Source: Prolixibacter sp. NT017
GTDB lineage: Bacteria; Bacteroidota; Bacteroidia; Bacteroidales; Prolixibacteraceae
NCBI RefSeq assembly: GCF_009617875.1
Contig: NZ_BLAV01000001.1
Location: 4,092,001 to 4,156,000, forward strand
Direction of reading: 5' to 3'
DNA length: 64,000 nt
Part shown: in pieces, positions 35,315-44,507 of the stretch
Numbering within the stretch: the stretch's first letter is position 1
Layout of the letters: each line of letters opens with the position of its first letter
Notes under the pieces: generated by a model
Seen by the model: only the letters and a program-made list of their open reading frames with translations
Databases searched by the model: none
Told to the model about the DNA's origin: nothing
Translations under genes and position numbers: made by a program

Positions 35315-36540
35315 ACCCCACCCCCTTTCCAAATAGCCAGCATGAAGAAAAGTGACCAAACACTAAATGACGTATTACTTTTTCTCTGAATTATCTCGGG
35401 AAAGGATATCAAAGGATGATTTGAAAGAAGAGAAGAGGAATAAAAAGGGAAAACAACTTCCGCAGGAAGCTTTACGGCCGCGTCATGAGTCGGGCTGTGT
35501 GTACGACAGCATACGAATTTCTTTACCGATATGTTAATCAGTTGATGTAACAAGTGCTCCTAATTTTTGCCTTTTTATTCTTCATCCATTGCGTCAACCA
35601 AAACTCCTCAATCACCAATATGGCTTACGCAAATATTTAATTTGTTCAATGTCCTAAAATCAGACATTTTTTCAACAAACCTAAAAACAGCAATAAACAC
35701 CTAAAAACGTGCTATATAATGCTGATGCCCTTTTTACTCCAGAGGTAAAATTATTAAAAATTGTTAAACAAATTGCAGACTGCGACATAATAATCGCCCA
35801 CCACCTTCGTTATCGCACGCGACGAATACCTCAACAATCTGTAAATCTGCCAATTTAATATATTCTACCATTGTTAATTTTTTTTACAATCTAACTCCTG
35901 TCGATTCTGTTTTTGTGTAATATAGTTTATCATATAATTATATATGCTCTTCTAACCAATCCCAAAGCTTGCTTCTACATCATATGAAGGAATTTAGTAA
36001 CCAGGTCAATTCTCCTCCAAAAATCTGAGAGACCTCCGTGAATAACTACTGTTACTCAAAAACGTTCACTGATACCAAAAGACCTTTCTGTCTCGTTTAT
36101 AGCCTTTTCAAGCAGTAATAAGATAACGGGGTTAACGATTGAATATTTTGTGAAACCACTTATTTAGAATTCAAAAAACCTTGTTCCAACCTGCACGTGG
36201 CTTTCAGAACGGTTGGACAAGAAGCGAAATAAACACTGAACGACTCATTAATAACACATTAAGAGCACACCAAACAACACGCCTGTTAATTTTTTTTACA
36301 AAACCTTTAAACTAGCTGCCAACAGGTTATCAATCCGTTATGTTAAAAGTAATGGACTGATTATTACTCAAACAGCTTACAAAAAACAGGAAAATGAAAA
36401 ATCAGGTAATAAAATATTCAAGAAGTGTTTGCACTAAAAAGAGTAAACAACGATAAAAAGGGAACTTTCACGCCCCTATAGACTGGAAATAAATTTCGAC
36501 TGAAAAGAAAAAAGGTAAGTTTATTAGAAGGAACAATGCC
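35315..36540. other. 1.2-kb AT-rich non-coding region upstream of the surface-protein operon
   Basis: No open frame of note occurs on either strand. An imperfect inverted repeat spans 36180-36221: CTTGTTCCAACC, a loop containing CACGTGG, then GGTTGGACAAG. No exact minus-strand TAnnTTTG box is seen; CAAACACTA near 35357-35365 is one base too long. The length suggests room for regulatory input to the giant operon, but nothing specific can be assigned. Confidence 0.5.
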
Positions 36541-37296
36541 TCATAAGCGATTGTGAAGCAGACGATTTAACAGTTCATCTTTGTATTTCGAGGAAACCTT
36601 CAACATTTCCCCACTCCTCATTTCGACCATGCCGCCCCCCGATTTCAGGTAACGCACCACATTCTTCAGATTAATCAAATGGCTGCGGTGGATGCGGCAA
36701 AAGCCATGATGAGCCAGGAGATTTTCAAATTCCATCAGCGTCCGGCTCACCAATGTTTCGGTTCCATCCTTAAAGAAAATGCGCGAGTAATTACGCTCGC
36801 CTTCACAACGCTCGATGTCGTCAATCCGCACAATCGAAAATCCATTCAACTCAGGCAAGGCAATGGTAGCATTGGCCTCTTCAGACGACCCAAACAGATT
36901 GTCGCGCATGGCCCTTACTCTTGGCAAAGTCGATGCCGATGACACCTGGTTAATCCGGTTCAGCGATGCCTTAATGTCGTCGGGGACGATCGGCTTCACA
37001 ATGTAGTCGAATGCTGAATACTTAAAGGCTTTGATGGCATACTCGCTATACGCCGTTGTGAAAATTAGTTTGAAGTCGGTGTTCCCGAGTTTTTCGATTA
37101 AATCGAACCCGGTACCGTCGGGAAGTTTAATGTCGAGGAAAACCAAATTGGGATTCACCCGGTTAATCAACTCAAGACCTGAAGCTACAGAATCAGCTTC
37201 CCCCTCGAGAATCACATTTTCAAAACATTTCTCGAATGTCTTTTTCAAAATCGTTCTCGAAAGATGATCGTCGTCTATGATAACCGTGCGTAACAT
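36541..37296 (-). CDS. LytTR-family response regulator
   Basis: A 251-residue two-component regulator. The receiver domain (1-120) has acidic residues D8-D10, the phospho-acceptor D55 in LVFLDIKLPD, T80/T81 and K101 in DYIVKP. The C-terminal LytTR DNA-binding domain (~145-248) includes ERCEGERNYSRIFFKDG and the CRIHRSHLINLKNVVRY core. Members usually pair with a LytS/YehU-type histidine kinase, but none is adjacent. It points toward the surface-protein operon 1.2 kb downstream on the same strand and is a candidate regulator of it, though only position supports this. Confidence 0.92.
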   Translation of the reverse strand: MLRTVIIDDDHLSRTILKKTFEKCFENVILEGEADSVASGLELINRVNPNLVFLDIKLPDGTGFDLIEKLGNTDFKLIFTTAYSEYAIKAFKYSAFDYIVKPIVPDDIKASLNRINQVSSASTLPRVRAMRDNLFGSSEEANATIALPELNGFSIVRIDDIERCEGERNYSRIFFKDGTETLVSRTLMEFENLLAHHGFCRIHRSHLINLKNVVRYLKSGGGMVEMRSGEMLKVSSKYKDELLNRLLHNRL

Positions 37297-38019
37297 GATT
37301 TCTCTATACCAATTGTATGAAATTCAGAATAAACCTCGTAAAAGTATAAAAACACAACATATCAACACGGAAACAGGGACGAAAGTTTTACGGAATTATG
37401 TTCGGCATGAAATAAGGCACTACCCTCCTTAACCATCCCATTTCAGGTTTCAGGTTACGCTACGTTTCTGTTGTTAGAAAAAAGACATCAGACACAAGAC
37501 TTTAGATTTAAGACCTAATCTCCTACACCGAATACTATAATTGTCTTTTTCCTTTAACCTATAAACCTGGCAACTTTAACCTTTTATTCCTGTTCGGCAT
37601 GAGATGAAGTTCTCTATCCCTTCGCGTGTTTAGGCTTTGCGGCCTCTGCGTGGTGCCTCCTATTTATTCCGCGCAAAGAGCGCTAAGAAGCAAAAAAGGT
37701 GAGATTCTCTTCATTCAGCTACTCCTTAAATTCATGCGTTCCTTCATCAATGGCTATTGAAACTCCACCACACCTGTTTTTTTTCGTGCTACCCGTATCC
37801 AGGCTTTGCGGCCTCTGCGTGGAAAATTTACTTTCCCTGTAAACCGCGGGACGATCAAACAGAAAAAATCAGGTTTCTTTGGAATCCACGGTCACGATGT
37901 TTCGTAACCCTACACCGAGGGACCTTTTACTTAAACCATCCATCCGGTCGAAACGTTACTCACTAGCCGGATGAAATACCGACTTGAAAAATTTACCATC
38001 TTTGCACAAAATTGAAAGC
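37297..38019. repeat. intergenic region with dispersed CGCAAAG/CTCTGCG elements
   Basis: No gene. One dispersed element occupies about 37622-37700 (GGCTTTGCGGCCTCTGCGTGG, then GCGCAAAGAGCGCTAAGAAG). A half element lies at about 37795-37830. TCACGATGTTTCGTAACCCT (~37891-37910) recurs in altered form at 39677-39700. A weak promoter-like CATCTTTG (37997-38004) sits just before tsaB. Confidence 0.6.
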
Positions 38020-38736
38020 ATGTCTTTAATTCTGAACCTGGAGTCCTCAACCGAAGTTTGTTCTGTTTCCGTCGCGGAGAACGGTCATATTCTCACTTTT
38101 CGTGAAAATGGTGACGGTATGAATCATGCCAAATTGTTGACCGTGTTTATTGAAGAAATTTTCAACGAGTTGAAATTAACAGCAGAGCAACTGGATGCTG
38201 TAGCTGTATCGGGAGGGCCGGGTTCCTACACGGGGCTTCGAATCGGGGTGTCGGCCGCAAAAGGCATTTGCTATGGCGCCGGAATACCACTGATTGCTCT
38301 GTCATCGCTGGAATCGATGGCCAATCATGTGGCGGCTCATCTTTCGGATTACGACCTTCCTGCTGACGATTTGCTTCTCTGTCCCATGATTGATGCCCGG
38401 CGCATGGAGGTATACTCCGCCCTCTATTCCACCGATGGAAAACAAGTCCGGGATATTTCTGCCGACGTTATCGACCACCATTCTTTTCACGAATATCTGC
38501 AAAAGGGCCCGGTTGCATTTTTCGGAAACGGGGCGGAGAAATGCAAGCGGGCAATCCAGCATCCCAATGCACTTTTCCCCAAAGAAATTTCCGCTTCGTC
38601 GAAACACATGGCTGCTTTAGCCGAGAAGGCCTTCCGGGAGAAAAACTTTGTCGATGTGGCTTATTATGAACCTCTTTATTTAAAAGATTTTATTGCCACG
38701 GTTCCCCGGAAAAACATCTTCGGAAACCAGGAATAA
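38020..38736 (+). CDS. tsaB: tRNA threonylcarbamoyladenosine biosynthesis protein TsaB
   Basis: TsaB (238 residues) is the scaffold partner of TsaD in forming the universal t6A37 modification on ANN-decoding tRNAs. The ASKHA-fold N-terminus SLILNLESSTEVCSVSV and the signature VSGGPGSYTGLRIGVSAAKGI are diagnostic, and MIDARRMEVYSALY is also family-typical. I choose the ATG at 38020; the in-frame ATG at 37984 adds 12 residues and lies within or upstream of the promoter-like CATCTTTG. The gene stands alone between two repeat-rich intergenic regions. Confidence 0.95.
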   Translation: MSLILNLESSTEVCSVSVAENGHILTFRENGDGMNHAKLLTVFIEEIFNELKLTAEQLDAVAVSGGPGSYTGLRIGVSAAKGICYGAGIPLIALSSLESMANHVAAHLSDYDLPADDLLLCPMIDARRMEVYSALYSTDGKQVRDISADVIDHHSFHEYLQKGPVAFFGNGAEKCKRAIQHPNALFPKEISASSKHMAALAEKAFREKNFVDVAYYEPLYLKDFIATVPRKNIFGNQE

Positions 38737-39299
38737 AAGACTATTGGAAGAGTTTTAAGTTTTAAGTGCCCAGAAGATTGCCATCTTCCGACATCAAAAG
38801 GAAACAATTAATTGGGTTTCATACAGGAATTTTCCGAATCAACGCACCCATTGTTTCTTAAGAGTAAGAGATTATCAGACAGGGAAACATAGACTTTCTA
38901 CCTCTGTATCATTCACTGTTTTAATTGTTCCTGTTGTTTCTGTCGTTACTTTGGTTGCTATCGTTCGGCTTCGGGGAATGGTTCCGCTTTGCGGTCTCTG
39001 CGTGGAGCCTTTTATGTATTCCTCGCAAAGAGCGCTAAGAACCACAAAGCCCGCAGAGATTCTCCAGGTCAGCAACTCTCTGAACCCATACATTTCAGCA
39101 TAAATATCTATTCAAATTCACAGACATTCTCTTTTTTCTCAGCGTATTCAATCTTTGCGGCCTCTGCGTGGTACCTTTTATATATTCCTCACAAAGAGCG
39201 CCAAGCACCACAAAGCCCGCAGAGATTTATCTAATTTCAACTTCATAACTTTGAAGCCCTTAAACAGTCATTTACCTACCGTATCATGCCCATTTTCCA

Positions 39300-39428
39300 A
39301 AACCACGCCTGCTTTTACTCAAAACCACACGTGATCCTGGCTGAAACCACACGTGGTTTTCGACAAAACCATGTGTGATCTCGATCAAAACCACACGTGG
39401 TTTGAACTAAAACCACCGCAGGTTTTGT
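39300..39428. repeat. six-copy tandem array, exact 22-bp period, CACGTG cores
   Basis: ACCAC (or ACCAT) recurs at 39302, 39324, 39346, 39368, 39390 and 39412, exactly 22 bp apart. The best unit reads AAAACCACACGTGGTTTT plus a short variable spacer, so each unit is itself palindromic around CACGTG. Spacer bases differ between units. It is embedded between two dispersed CGCAAAG elements. Confidence 0.85.
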
Positions 39429-39820
39429 GGCGACCACCTTTTTTCCCCCGCAAAGAGCACTAAACGCCCCAAAGCCAGCAGAGGACTTCTTTTCAATCAC
39501 CGTAAAACGCACCATTCCTGCCAGATAGCTTAAAATCATTTCTCATCTTGATTTTCAATTCTTCGCGTTCTCAGCGTATTCAATCTTTTGGGCCTTTGCG
39601 TGGAGTCTTCAATTAGTTACTCTCTAACACCTTCATACAGACGAACAATACAAAAAAAGTTTGTCAACGACCGTACAGTCACGAAGTATCGTGACCCTAC
39701 AGCTTGCCGCAAATCTCCTCAGCCTGGAATCCTATGACTTCGCAGGAAGCGCCGGGAACCACAACATACGCAATATGAAACACTTCCCTATCTTTCTCAT
39801 GCCCTTTAGGAAAGTTTCAC

Positions 39821-39828
39821 TAAATTTG
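39821..39828 (+). promoter_or_regulatory. TAnnTTTG -7 box upstream of efp
   Basis: TAAATTTG matches the Bacteroidota -7 consensus exactly, 65 nt upstream of the efp ATG. No convincing -33 element was found at the expected distance. Confidence 0.55.
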
Positions 39829-39892
39829 CGGCCTGACAGATCCCCGGAAATCTGGGGAAGTAAGTAATAATCATTTATTTAAACATATTATA

Positions 39893-40462
39893 ATGGCAAC
39901 TACTGCAGATTTCCGAAACGGATTGTGCATTGAGTACAACGACCAGTTGTTCCAGATTGTGCAGTTTCAGCACGTAAAACCAGGAAAGGGATCAGCTTTT
40001 GTTCGTACCAAACTGAAAAACCTGAAAACCGGCCGTGTCATCGAGAACACCTTCAACTCCGGAGTAAAAGTAACCGTCGCCCGCATCGAGCGCCGCCCTT
40101 ATCAATTCCTGTACAAAGATGATATGGGATTCAACTTCATGCATACCGAAACATTTGAACAGGTGATTATCCAGCCGGACCTGGTGGAAAACGCCGACCT
40201 GTTGAAAGATGGTATGATGCTGGAGATCGTGTTCCATGCCGAAACCGAAACCGCATTGAGCGTTGAACTTCCTCCGTTTGTTGAACTGGAAGTGATTTAC
40301 ACCGAACCGGGTGAGAAAGGCAATACGGCTTCTTCTACCGCATTGAAACCTGCCGAAATGGAAACCGGCGCTACCATCATGGTTCCGATTTTCATCAACC
40401 AGGGTGATATTCTTAAAGTGGATACCCGCGACCGTTCTTACTCAGAACGCGTGAAGAAATAA
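39893..40462 (+). CDS. efp: elongation factor P
   Basis: EF-P (189 residues) relieves ribosome stalling at polyproline stretches. The N-terminal KOW-like domain contains the tip loop [17 protein letters not shown], with Lys32 at the position that is modified in many species. The OB domains carry [12 protein letters not shown] and the C-terminal [31 protein letters not shown] signature. It is a single gene with its own promoter, and a terminator overlaps the convergent O-antigen ligase gene. Confidence 0.97.
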   Translation: MATTADFRNGLCIEYNDQLFQIVQFQHVKPGKGSAFVRTKLKNLKTGRVIENTFNSGVKVTVARIERRPYQFLYKDDMGFNFMHTETFEQVIIQPDLVENADLLKDGMMLEIVFHAETETALSVELPPFVELEVIYTEPGEKGNTASSTALKPAEMETGATIMVPIFINQGDILKVDTRDRSYSERVKK

Positions 40463-40489
40463 GAAAATACATATGGCGAATGCCAATAT

Positions 40490-41965
40490 CTATCTCCCGG
40501 TCATTTTGTTGGCCGGGATTTTTTTGCCCCAAACTTTTCGGTCCTCTATATCCAGCACCACAATCAGTGCAAAACTCATCCAGAATGGAATGGCAGCATT
40601 GTCCATGTCGAGGAAGTTGTTGAGAAAGCTGTGGACGAAGTAGGTGGTAAGGGATAACACAGCGGCTAACGACAGGAGTCGCGTCCGGGAATCTTCCGTT
40701 CGGGAATACAGTCGGATACCAGTGTATAAAATAGAGACAATCAGTGCCAGGAAAGCGAGTAATCCCAATAAACCGGAAGAGACCAATGCGCCCAGGTATT
40801 CGCTGTGAGCATTTCCCCAGTCGCCCGAATTAGTACTAATGATGGTTCTGAACTCCCGAATCTGAAACGGAGCATATTCGAACTGATACGTATTCGGTCC
40901 CCATCCAAAAACCGGCTTTTCCTTAAACATTTCCAAAGCGCAGTACCAGCGATTCAACCGTTCCACGTTCGATGCATCGGAAGTAATGTTGGTCATCGAC
41001 TCCACATGTTTCACCATGTTGCTCGAAGAATCGGTCTTGTTTGTTTCCAGCTTCAACAGAATCTGTGTCCAAAATGTAAACAGGATGACCACGACGGTTA
41101 CAGCTGTAAGGAGAAGATGTGTGAACCGAATGCGCAACTTCATGATGAGCCAAACAACGGCAGCAACAGCCACACTTAACCAACTGGCACGTGAGTAGGA
41201 GAACAACAGGCCGGCAACAAAGAGAGGCAGGAGCAGAACAAACAACGCCCGTGTTTTCATCCTGCTTTTGCGATCAGCGGCAAAAGCCAGCAAATACGGA
41301 ATCATCATCGCTATGACGGCACCGTAAACGGTATGATCGTTAAAAAAAGGCTGGGGAACTTTATAAGCAATCTGTTTATTCCACAAACCATAACCAATGT
41401 GCTTCCTAATGGTCAGAATGATCACGATGACCATTCCCGCCAGGAAAAGTAACCACAACTCCCTGACCGATGAAAATCCTCTCTTCAGATACTGTGTTGC
41501 CATGAAATAGGCAGCACTGATGAACCAGGCAGCCGCCAGAAAAGCTTTCAAGGAAACCAGTGGCATCGTAGAGGTCAAACTGGTCAGCAACATCCATCCG
41601 AGGTAGATTCCAATCATCAACGTAACAGGGTGACGCCACACCTTCCGGTCAAAATCATTCTCCATTAAGAGCCGCAGCACAAAAATGCCCAGCAGTCCAA
41701 AAAGAATGGGCTCCGATGGCAGGCTCATATTGATGGTTGAGTCCGGATAAAATGTTGTTAACGGGATGGAAAGTGGTGTCAAAAATATGACCAGCCGAAA
41801 TAAAACATCCAGACGGTACAAAGCCAACAGCACCACACCCAAAGCCAAAGGCAACAGGATTAGTACCCGGCTCTCCTTCACAATCAACAGATAGATATTG
41901 GCCGCAATAAAAAGAAGCGACACAATGTAAAACAGAGCAAGTTTTATGTGGCTGACGCGTTCCAC
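40490..41965 (-). CDS. O-antigen ligase/polymerase family membrane protein
   Basis: A 491-residue polytopic protein with about eleven or twelve transmembrane helices. Towards the C-terminus it has the large loop and the PF04932-type region, FGWGPNTYQFEYAPFQIREF then GNAHSEYLGALVSSGLLGLLAFLALI; the NxHxxYL-type segment is characteristic of WaaL/Wzy_C proteins. It probably ligates or polymerises surface glycan at the periplasmic face of the inner membrane. The start codon is GTG (41963-41965). It lies 6 bp downstream of a Wzz-like gene and is co-transcribed with it. Confidence 0.85.
   Translation of the reverse strand: MERVSHIKLALFYIVSLLFIAANIYLLIVKESRVLILLPLALGVVLLALYRLDVLFRLVIFLTPLSIPLTTFYPDSTINMSLPSEPILFGLLGIFVLRLLMENDFDRKVWRHPVTLMIGIYLGWMLLTSLTSTMPLVSLKAFLAAAWFISAAYFMATQYLKRGFSSVRELWLLFLAGMVIVIILTIRKHIGYGLWNKQIAYKVPQPFFNDHTVYGAVIAMMIPYLLAFAADRKSRMKTRALFVLLLPLFVAGLLFSYSRASWLSVAVAAVVWLIMKLRIRFTHLLLTAVTVVVILFTFWTQILLKLETNKTDSSSNMVKHVESMTNITSDASNVERLNRWYCALEMFKEKPVFGWGPNTYQFEYAPFQIREFRTIISTNSGDWGNAHSEYLGALVSSGLLGLLAFLALIVSILYTGIRLYSRTEDSRTRLLSLAAVLSLTTYFVHSFLNNFLDMDNAAIPFWMSFALIVVLDIEDRKVWGKKIPANKMTGR
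40495..40526 (+). terminator. intrinsic terminator of efp
   Basis: CCCGG (40496-40500) pairs with CCGGG (40513-40517) and is followed by eight T. The stem lies inside the last codons of the convergent O-antigen ligase gene, so coding sequence and terminator overlap. Confidence 0.75.
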
Positions 41966-41971
41966 CCGATG

Positions 41972-42922
41972 CTACGATTTCTTACGGTCGACTAGCGCAA
42001 TAACGACGGTTCCAATCAGCAAGGCAAACAAAACACTTAACAAAACAATCAGGGTTCTCTTTGGCCAGTATTTCCGATCGGCCGGGAAAGGTTTTTGGAC
42101 AACCCGCGCAAACCGGGCCTGTTTGTTCGACTGGGAAAGTGCCCAATGATGATACGTTCGTAGCGAATCGATCTCTGTATTGCGACCTTGCAGCTCTTCG
42201 CTCATTTGCCAAAAATGAATTCCATTTTGGCCTAAATTCTCTAAGTCTTTCTTAACCTCTCGGGATGAAGAAGATGACAAACCTCCTTTGACAATCGCGG
42301 CCATATAGCCCCGGGTTACCTCCTTTACCTGCTCCGGATAGTCAAGTAAACCGGTCTGTTCGCTGTATTGTGTCAAATCTTTTACCAATGAGTCACGCTG
42401 GTGCACCAGATTTTTAAGCTCAATACCACTGGTTTTCGCATATTCTCTGTACCTCTGCCGGTATACATGCAACATTTTACTGTTACAGAACGATATCAGC
42501 GAATCCGCCATATCCGAGGCTCGCTGTGGCTCTTCGTCGAGGATGCTGATTTCGACAGCCTGATATTCGGTCTTCCGGACGTCCACATTTTTGTCATACC
42601 GATCGAGCACGGTAGACCAGAAATACGGGTAGTTTTTCGATACCCGGTAAGCTTCACCCAGATCGAAAGTCTTTACCATACGACGCTTCAAATCGGTCGA
42701 ATTAAAAAACTCCAGCATCTGCTCGGTTTCCGATTCATCGCTAAAAGTCCGGACATCCAGCATGGGATAAACTTTGGCTACTGAACGGAATTTGGGATGG
42801 ATAAATGTTGGACCGGTAAACACGGCAGCCAGACCCCCTGCTACAACAGCAATAATCCCCAAATGGAGCTTCCACTTCAGTAGTAATTGTAACAGCCGGC
42901 GATTGTCAAAATAATTTTCCAT
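41972..42922 (-). CDS. Wzz-like polysaccharide chain-length determinant protein
   Basis: A 316-residue protein with the two-helix Wzz layout: one transmembrane segment near the N-terminus (LGIIAVVAGGLAAVFTGPTF), a ~230-residue periplasmic alpha-helical domain with long coiled stretches, and a second helix at the C-terminus (TLIVLLSVLFALLIGTVVIALV). Before TM2 the FPADRKYWPKRT segment stands where Wzz proteins have their Pro-rich motif. No tyrosine-kinase domain follows. It probably sets the chain length of the polymer handled by the adjacent O-antigen ligase family protein, whose gene begins 6 bp later. Confidence 0.82.
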   Translation of the reverse strand: MENYFDNRRLLQLLLKWKLHLGIIAVVAGGLAAVFTGPTFIHPKFRSVAKVYPMLDVRTFSDESETEQMLEFFNSTDLKRRMVKTFDLGEAYRVSKNYPYFWSTVLDRYDKNVDVRKTEYQAVEISILDEEPQRASDMADSLISFCNSKMLHVYRQRYREYAKTSGIELKNLVHQRDSLVKDLTQYSEQTGLLDYPEQVKEVTRGYMAAIVKGGLSSSSSREVKKDLENLGQNGIHFWQMSEELQGRNTEIDSLRTYHHWALSQSNKQARFARVVQKPFPADRKYWPKRTLIVLLSVLFALLIGTVVIALVDRKKS

Positions 42923-42940
42923 GGTTAGTTAACTGAAAGT

Positions 42941-42983
42941 AAAACGGGCCTTGTCATTCACAAAGGAAACGAACAAGACCCGT
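42941..42983 (-). terminator. hairpin terminator after tyrS
   Basis: On the minus strand ACGGGTCTTGT pairs with ACAAGGCCCGT (42944-42954 with 42973-42983, one mismatch) and is followed by TTTTACTTTC. It lies 43 bp after the tyrS stop and upstream of the Wzz gene. Confidence 0.65.
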
Positions 42984-43025
42984 CAAAAATTATCTAATAT
43001 CATGCTGTTCAGCAGAAAATAGCAA

Positions 43026-44318
43026 TTATCCTGCTATAATCAGGAAGTAATTCTTCTTTCCTTTCTGCACCAGCAAATACTTTTCTCCAATCAGCGACAC
43101 TGCGTTCACGGTTGCATCGTCAGCCGTCACTTTCGATTTGTTAATGCTCAAACCGCCTCCTTTGATGGTCCGGCGCAACTCTCCTTTCGACGGAAACACT
43201 TGCGTATGCTCAGCCAGCAGATCGATGACGCCAACACCTTCATCCAACAACTTCCGGTCGACCGGAAATTGTGGTACGCCTTCGAAAACCGAAAGGAAGG
43301 TATCTTCATCCAACTTGCGTAATTGCTCTTCCGTTCCTTTTCCAAACAGAATCTGCGATGCCTCAACCGCCGCATCATAATCCGCTTCGGAGTGAACCAT
43401 GCAGGTAACCTCTTTAGCCAGTGTTTTCTGCAAAATGCGTGTGTGTGGCGCTTCCTGATGTTCCGCTACCAGCTTCTCAATTTCTTCTTTAGGCAACAGC
43501 GTGAAGATTTTAATGTACCGCTCTGCATCTTCATCCGAGGTATTCAGCCAAAACTGGTAAAATTTGTAAGGTGACGTACGCTTCGGATCGAGCCAAACAT
43601 TGCCTGATTCGGTTTTTCCGAACTTCTTCCCGTCGGCTTTGGTAATCAGCGGACAAGTAAGTGCGAAGGCCTCTCCTCCCAGCTTTCGCCGGATGAGTTC
43701 GGTGCCTGTCGTTATATTTCCCCACTGATCGGAACCGCCCATCTGCAGTTTGCAGTTTTTGGTCTCGTATAGATGGAGGAAATCGGTTCCCTGAACCAGC
43801 TGATAGGTAAATTCGGTAAAGGATAATCCGGTTTTACTGCTTCCGTCAAGGCGCTTCTTCACCGAATCCTTCGACATCATGTAGTTCACGGTGATGTGTT
43901 TCCCGATATCGCGGATGAAACCCAGGAAGCTGAATTCCTTCATCCAGTCATAGTTATTCACCATTTCGGCACCGTTTTCTACTTCCGCACTGAAATCAAG
44001 AAATTTGGCCAGCTGCTCTTTCAGGCAATTCTGATTGTGACGCAATGTCTCTTCATCCAACAGGTTCCGTTCCTGCGATTTACCTGATGGATCGCCAATC
44101 ATCCCGGTAGCGCCTCCCACCAACACAATCGGTTTGTGGCCGGCCACCTGGAAATGTTTCAGCATCATTACTCCAACCAGGTGACCAATGTGCAACGAAT
44201 CGGCCGTCGGATCGATTCCCACATAGGCCGTGGTCATCTCTTTCTCCAATTGTTCTTCCGTACCGGGCATCATGTCGTGAATCATGCCCCGCCAGGTAAG
44301 CTCATTTACAAAATTCAC
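43026..44318 (-). CDS. tyrS: tyrosine--tRNA ligase
   Basis: TyrRS (430 residues) charges tRNA-Tyr. The class I signature is HIGH (43-46, in [10 protein letters not shown]). The KMSKS equivalent is KFGKT in [18 protein letters not shown], and the tyrosine pocket region [20 protein letters not shown] is recognisable. The C-terminal S4-like RNA-binding domain ([17 protein letters not shown]) is present. I choose the GTG at 44316-44318, giving [20 protein letters not shown], which aligns with the family N-terminus. An ATG at 44387 would add 23 residues not found in the family. Confidence 0.96.
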   Translation of the reverse strand: MNFVNELTWRGMIHDMMPGTEEQLEKEMTTAYVGIDPTADSLHIGHLVGVMMLKHFQVAGHKPIVLVGGATGMIGDPSGKSQERNLLDEETLRHNQNCLKEQLAKFLDFSAEVENGAEMVNNYDWMKEFSFLGFIRDIGKHITVNYMMSKDSVKKRLDGSSKTGLSFTEFTYQLVQGTDFLHLYETKNCKLQMGGSDQWGNITTGTELIRRKLGGEAFALTCPLITKADGKKFGKTESGNVWLDPKRTSPYKFYQFWLNTSDEDAERYIKIFTLLPKEEIEKLVAEHQEAPHTRILQKTLAKEVTCMVHSEADYDAAVEASQILFGKGTEEQLRKLDEDTFLSVFEGVPQFPVDRKLLDEGVGVIDLLAEHTQVFPSKGELRRTIKGGGLSINKSKVTADDATVNAVSLIGEKYLLVQKGKKNYFLIIAG

Positions 44319-44507
44319 TGGTATATTTTTTAGTCCGTTAAATGTTCCATTTGTGCATTTCAACCTTCCGGGAAACCGGAAAAACAACTGTCCGGCTGAA
44401 ATTTCGCGCTAAGATACAAAATTTTAACGCTCTCCGCCGAAGACCTTTCGTTCGTCCTAACGGGAAAAGATGCTATCTTTAAAAACCACACCATTAGCCC
44501 AACCATC

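Larger units (their letters stand above)
38737..39892. repeat. repeat-rich intergenic region between tsaB and efp
   Basis: No gene. Dispersed elements of the CTTTGCGG-CTCTGCGTGG / CGCAAAGAGCGCTAAG type occur at about 38976-39063 and 39140-39228 (both complete), 39448-39490 (right half) and 39560-39610 (left half). A 22-bp tandem array (39300-39428) lies between them. The two halves of an element are partly inverted copies, so they can fold. TCACGAAGTATCGTGACCC at 39677-39695 is another small inverted repeat. Confidence 0.65.

Noticed and set aside
44319..44387. ATG start for tyrS at 44387
   Set aside because: The added residues do not belong to TyrRS; GTG 44318 gives the family N-terminus.
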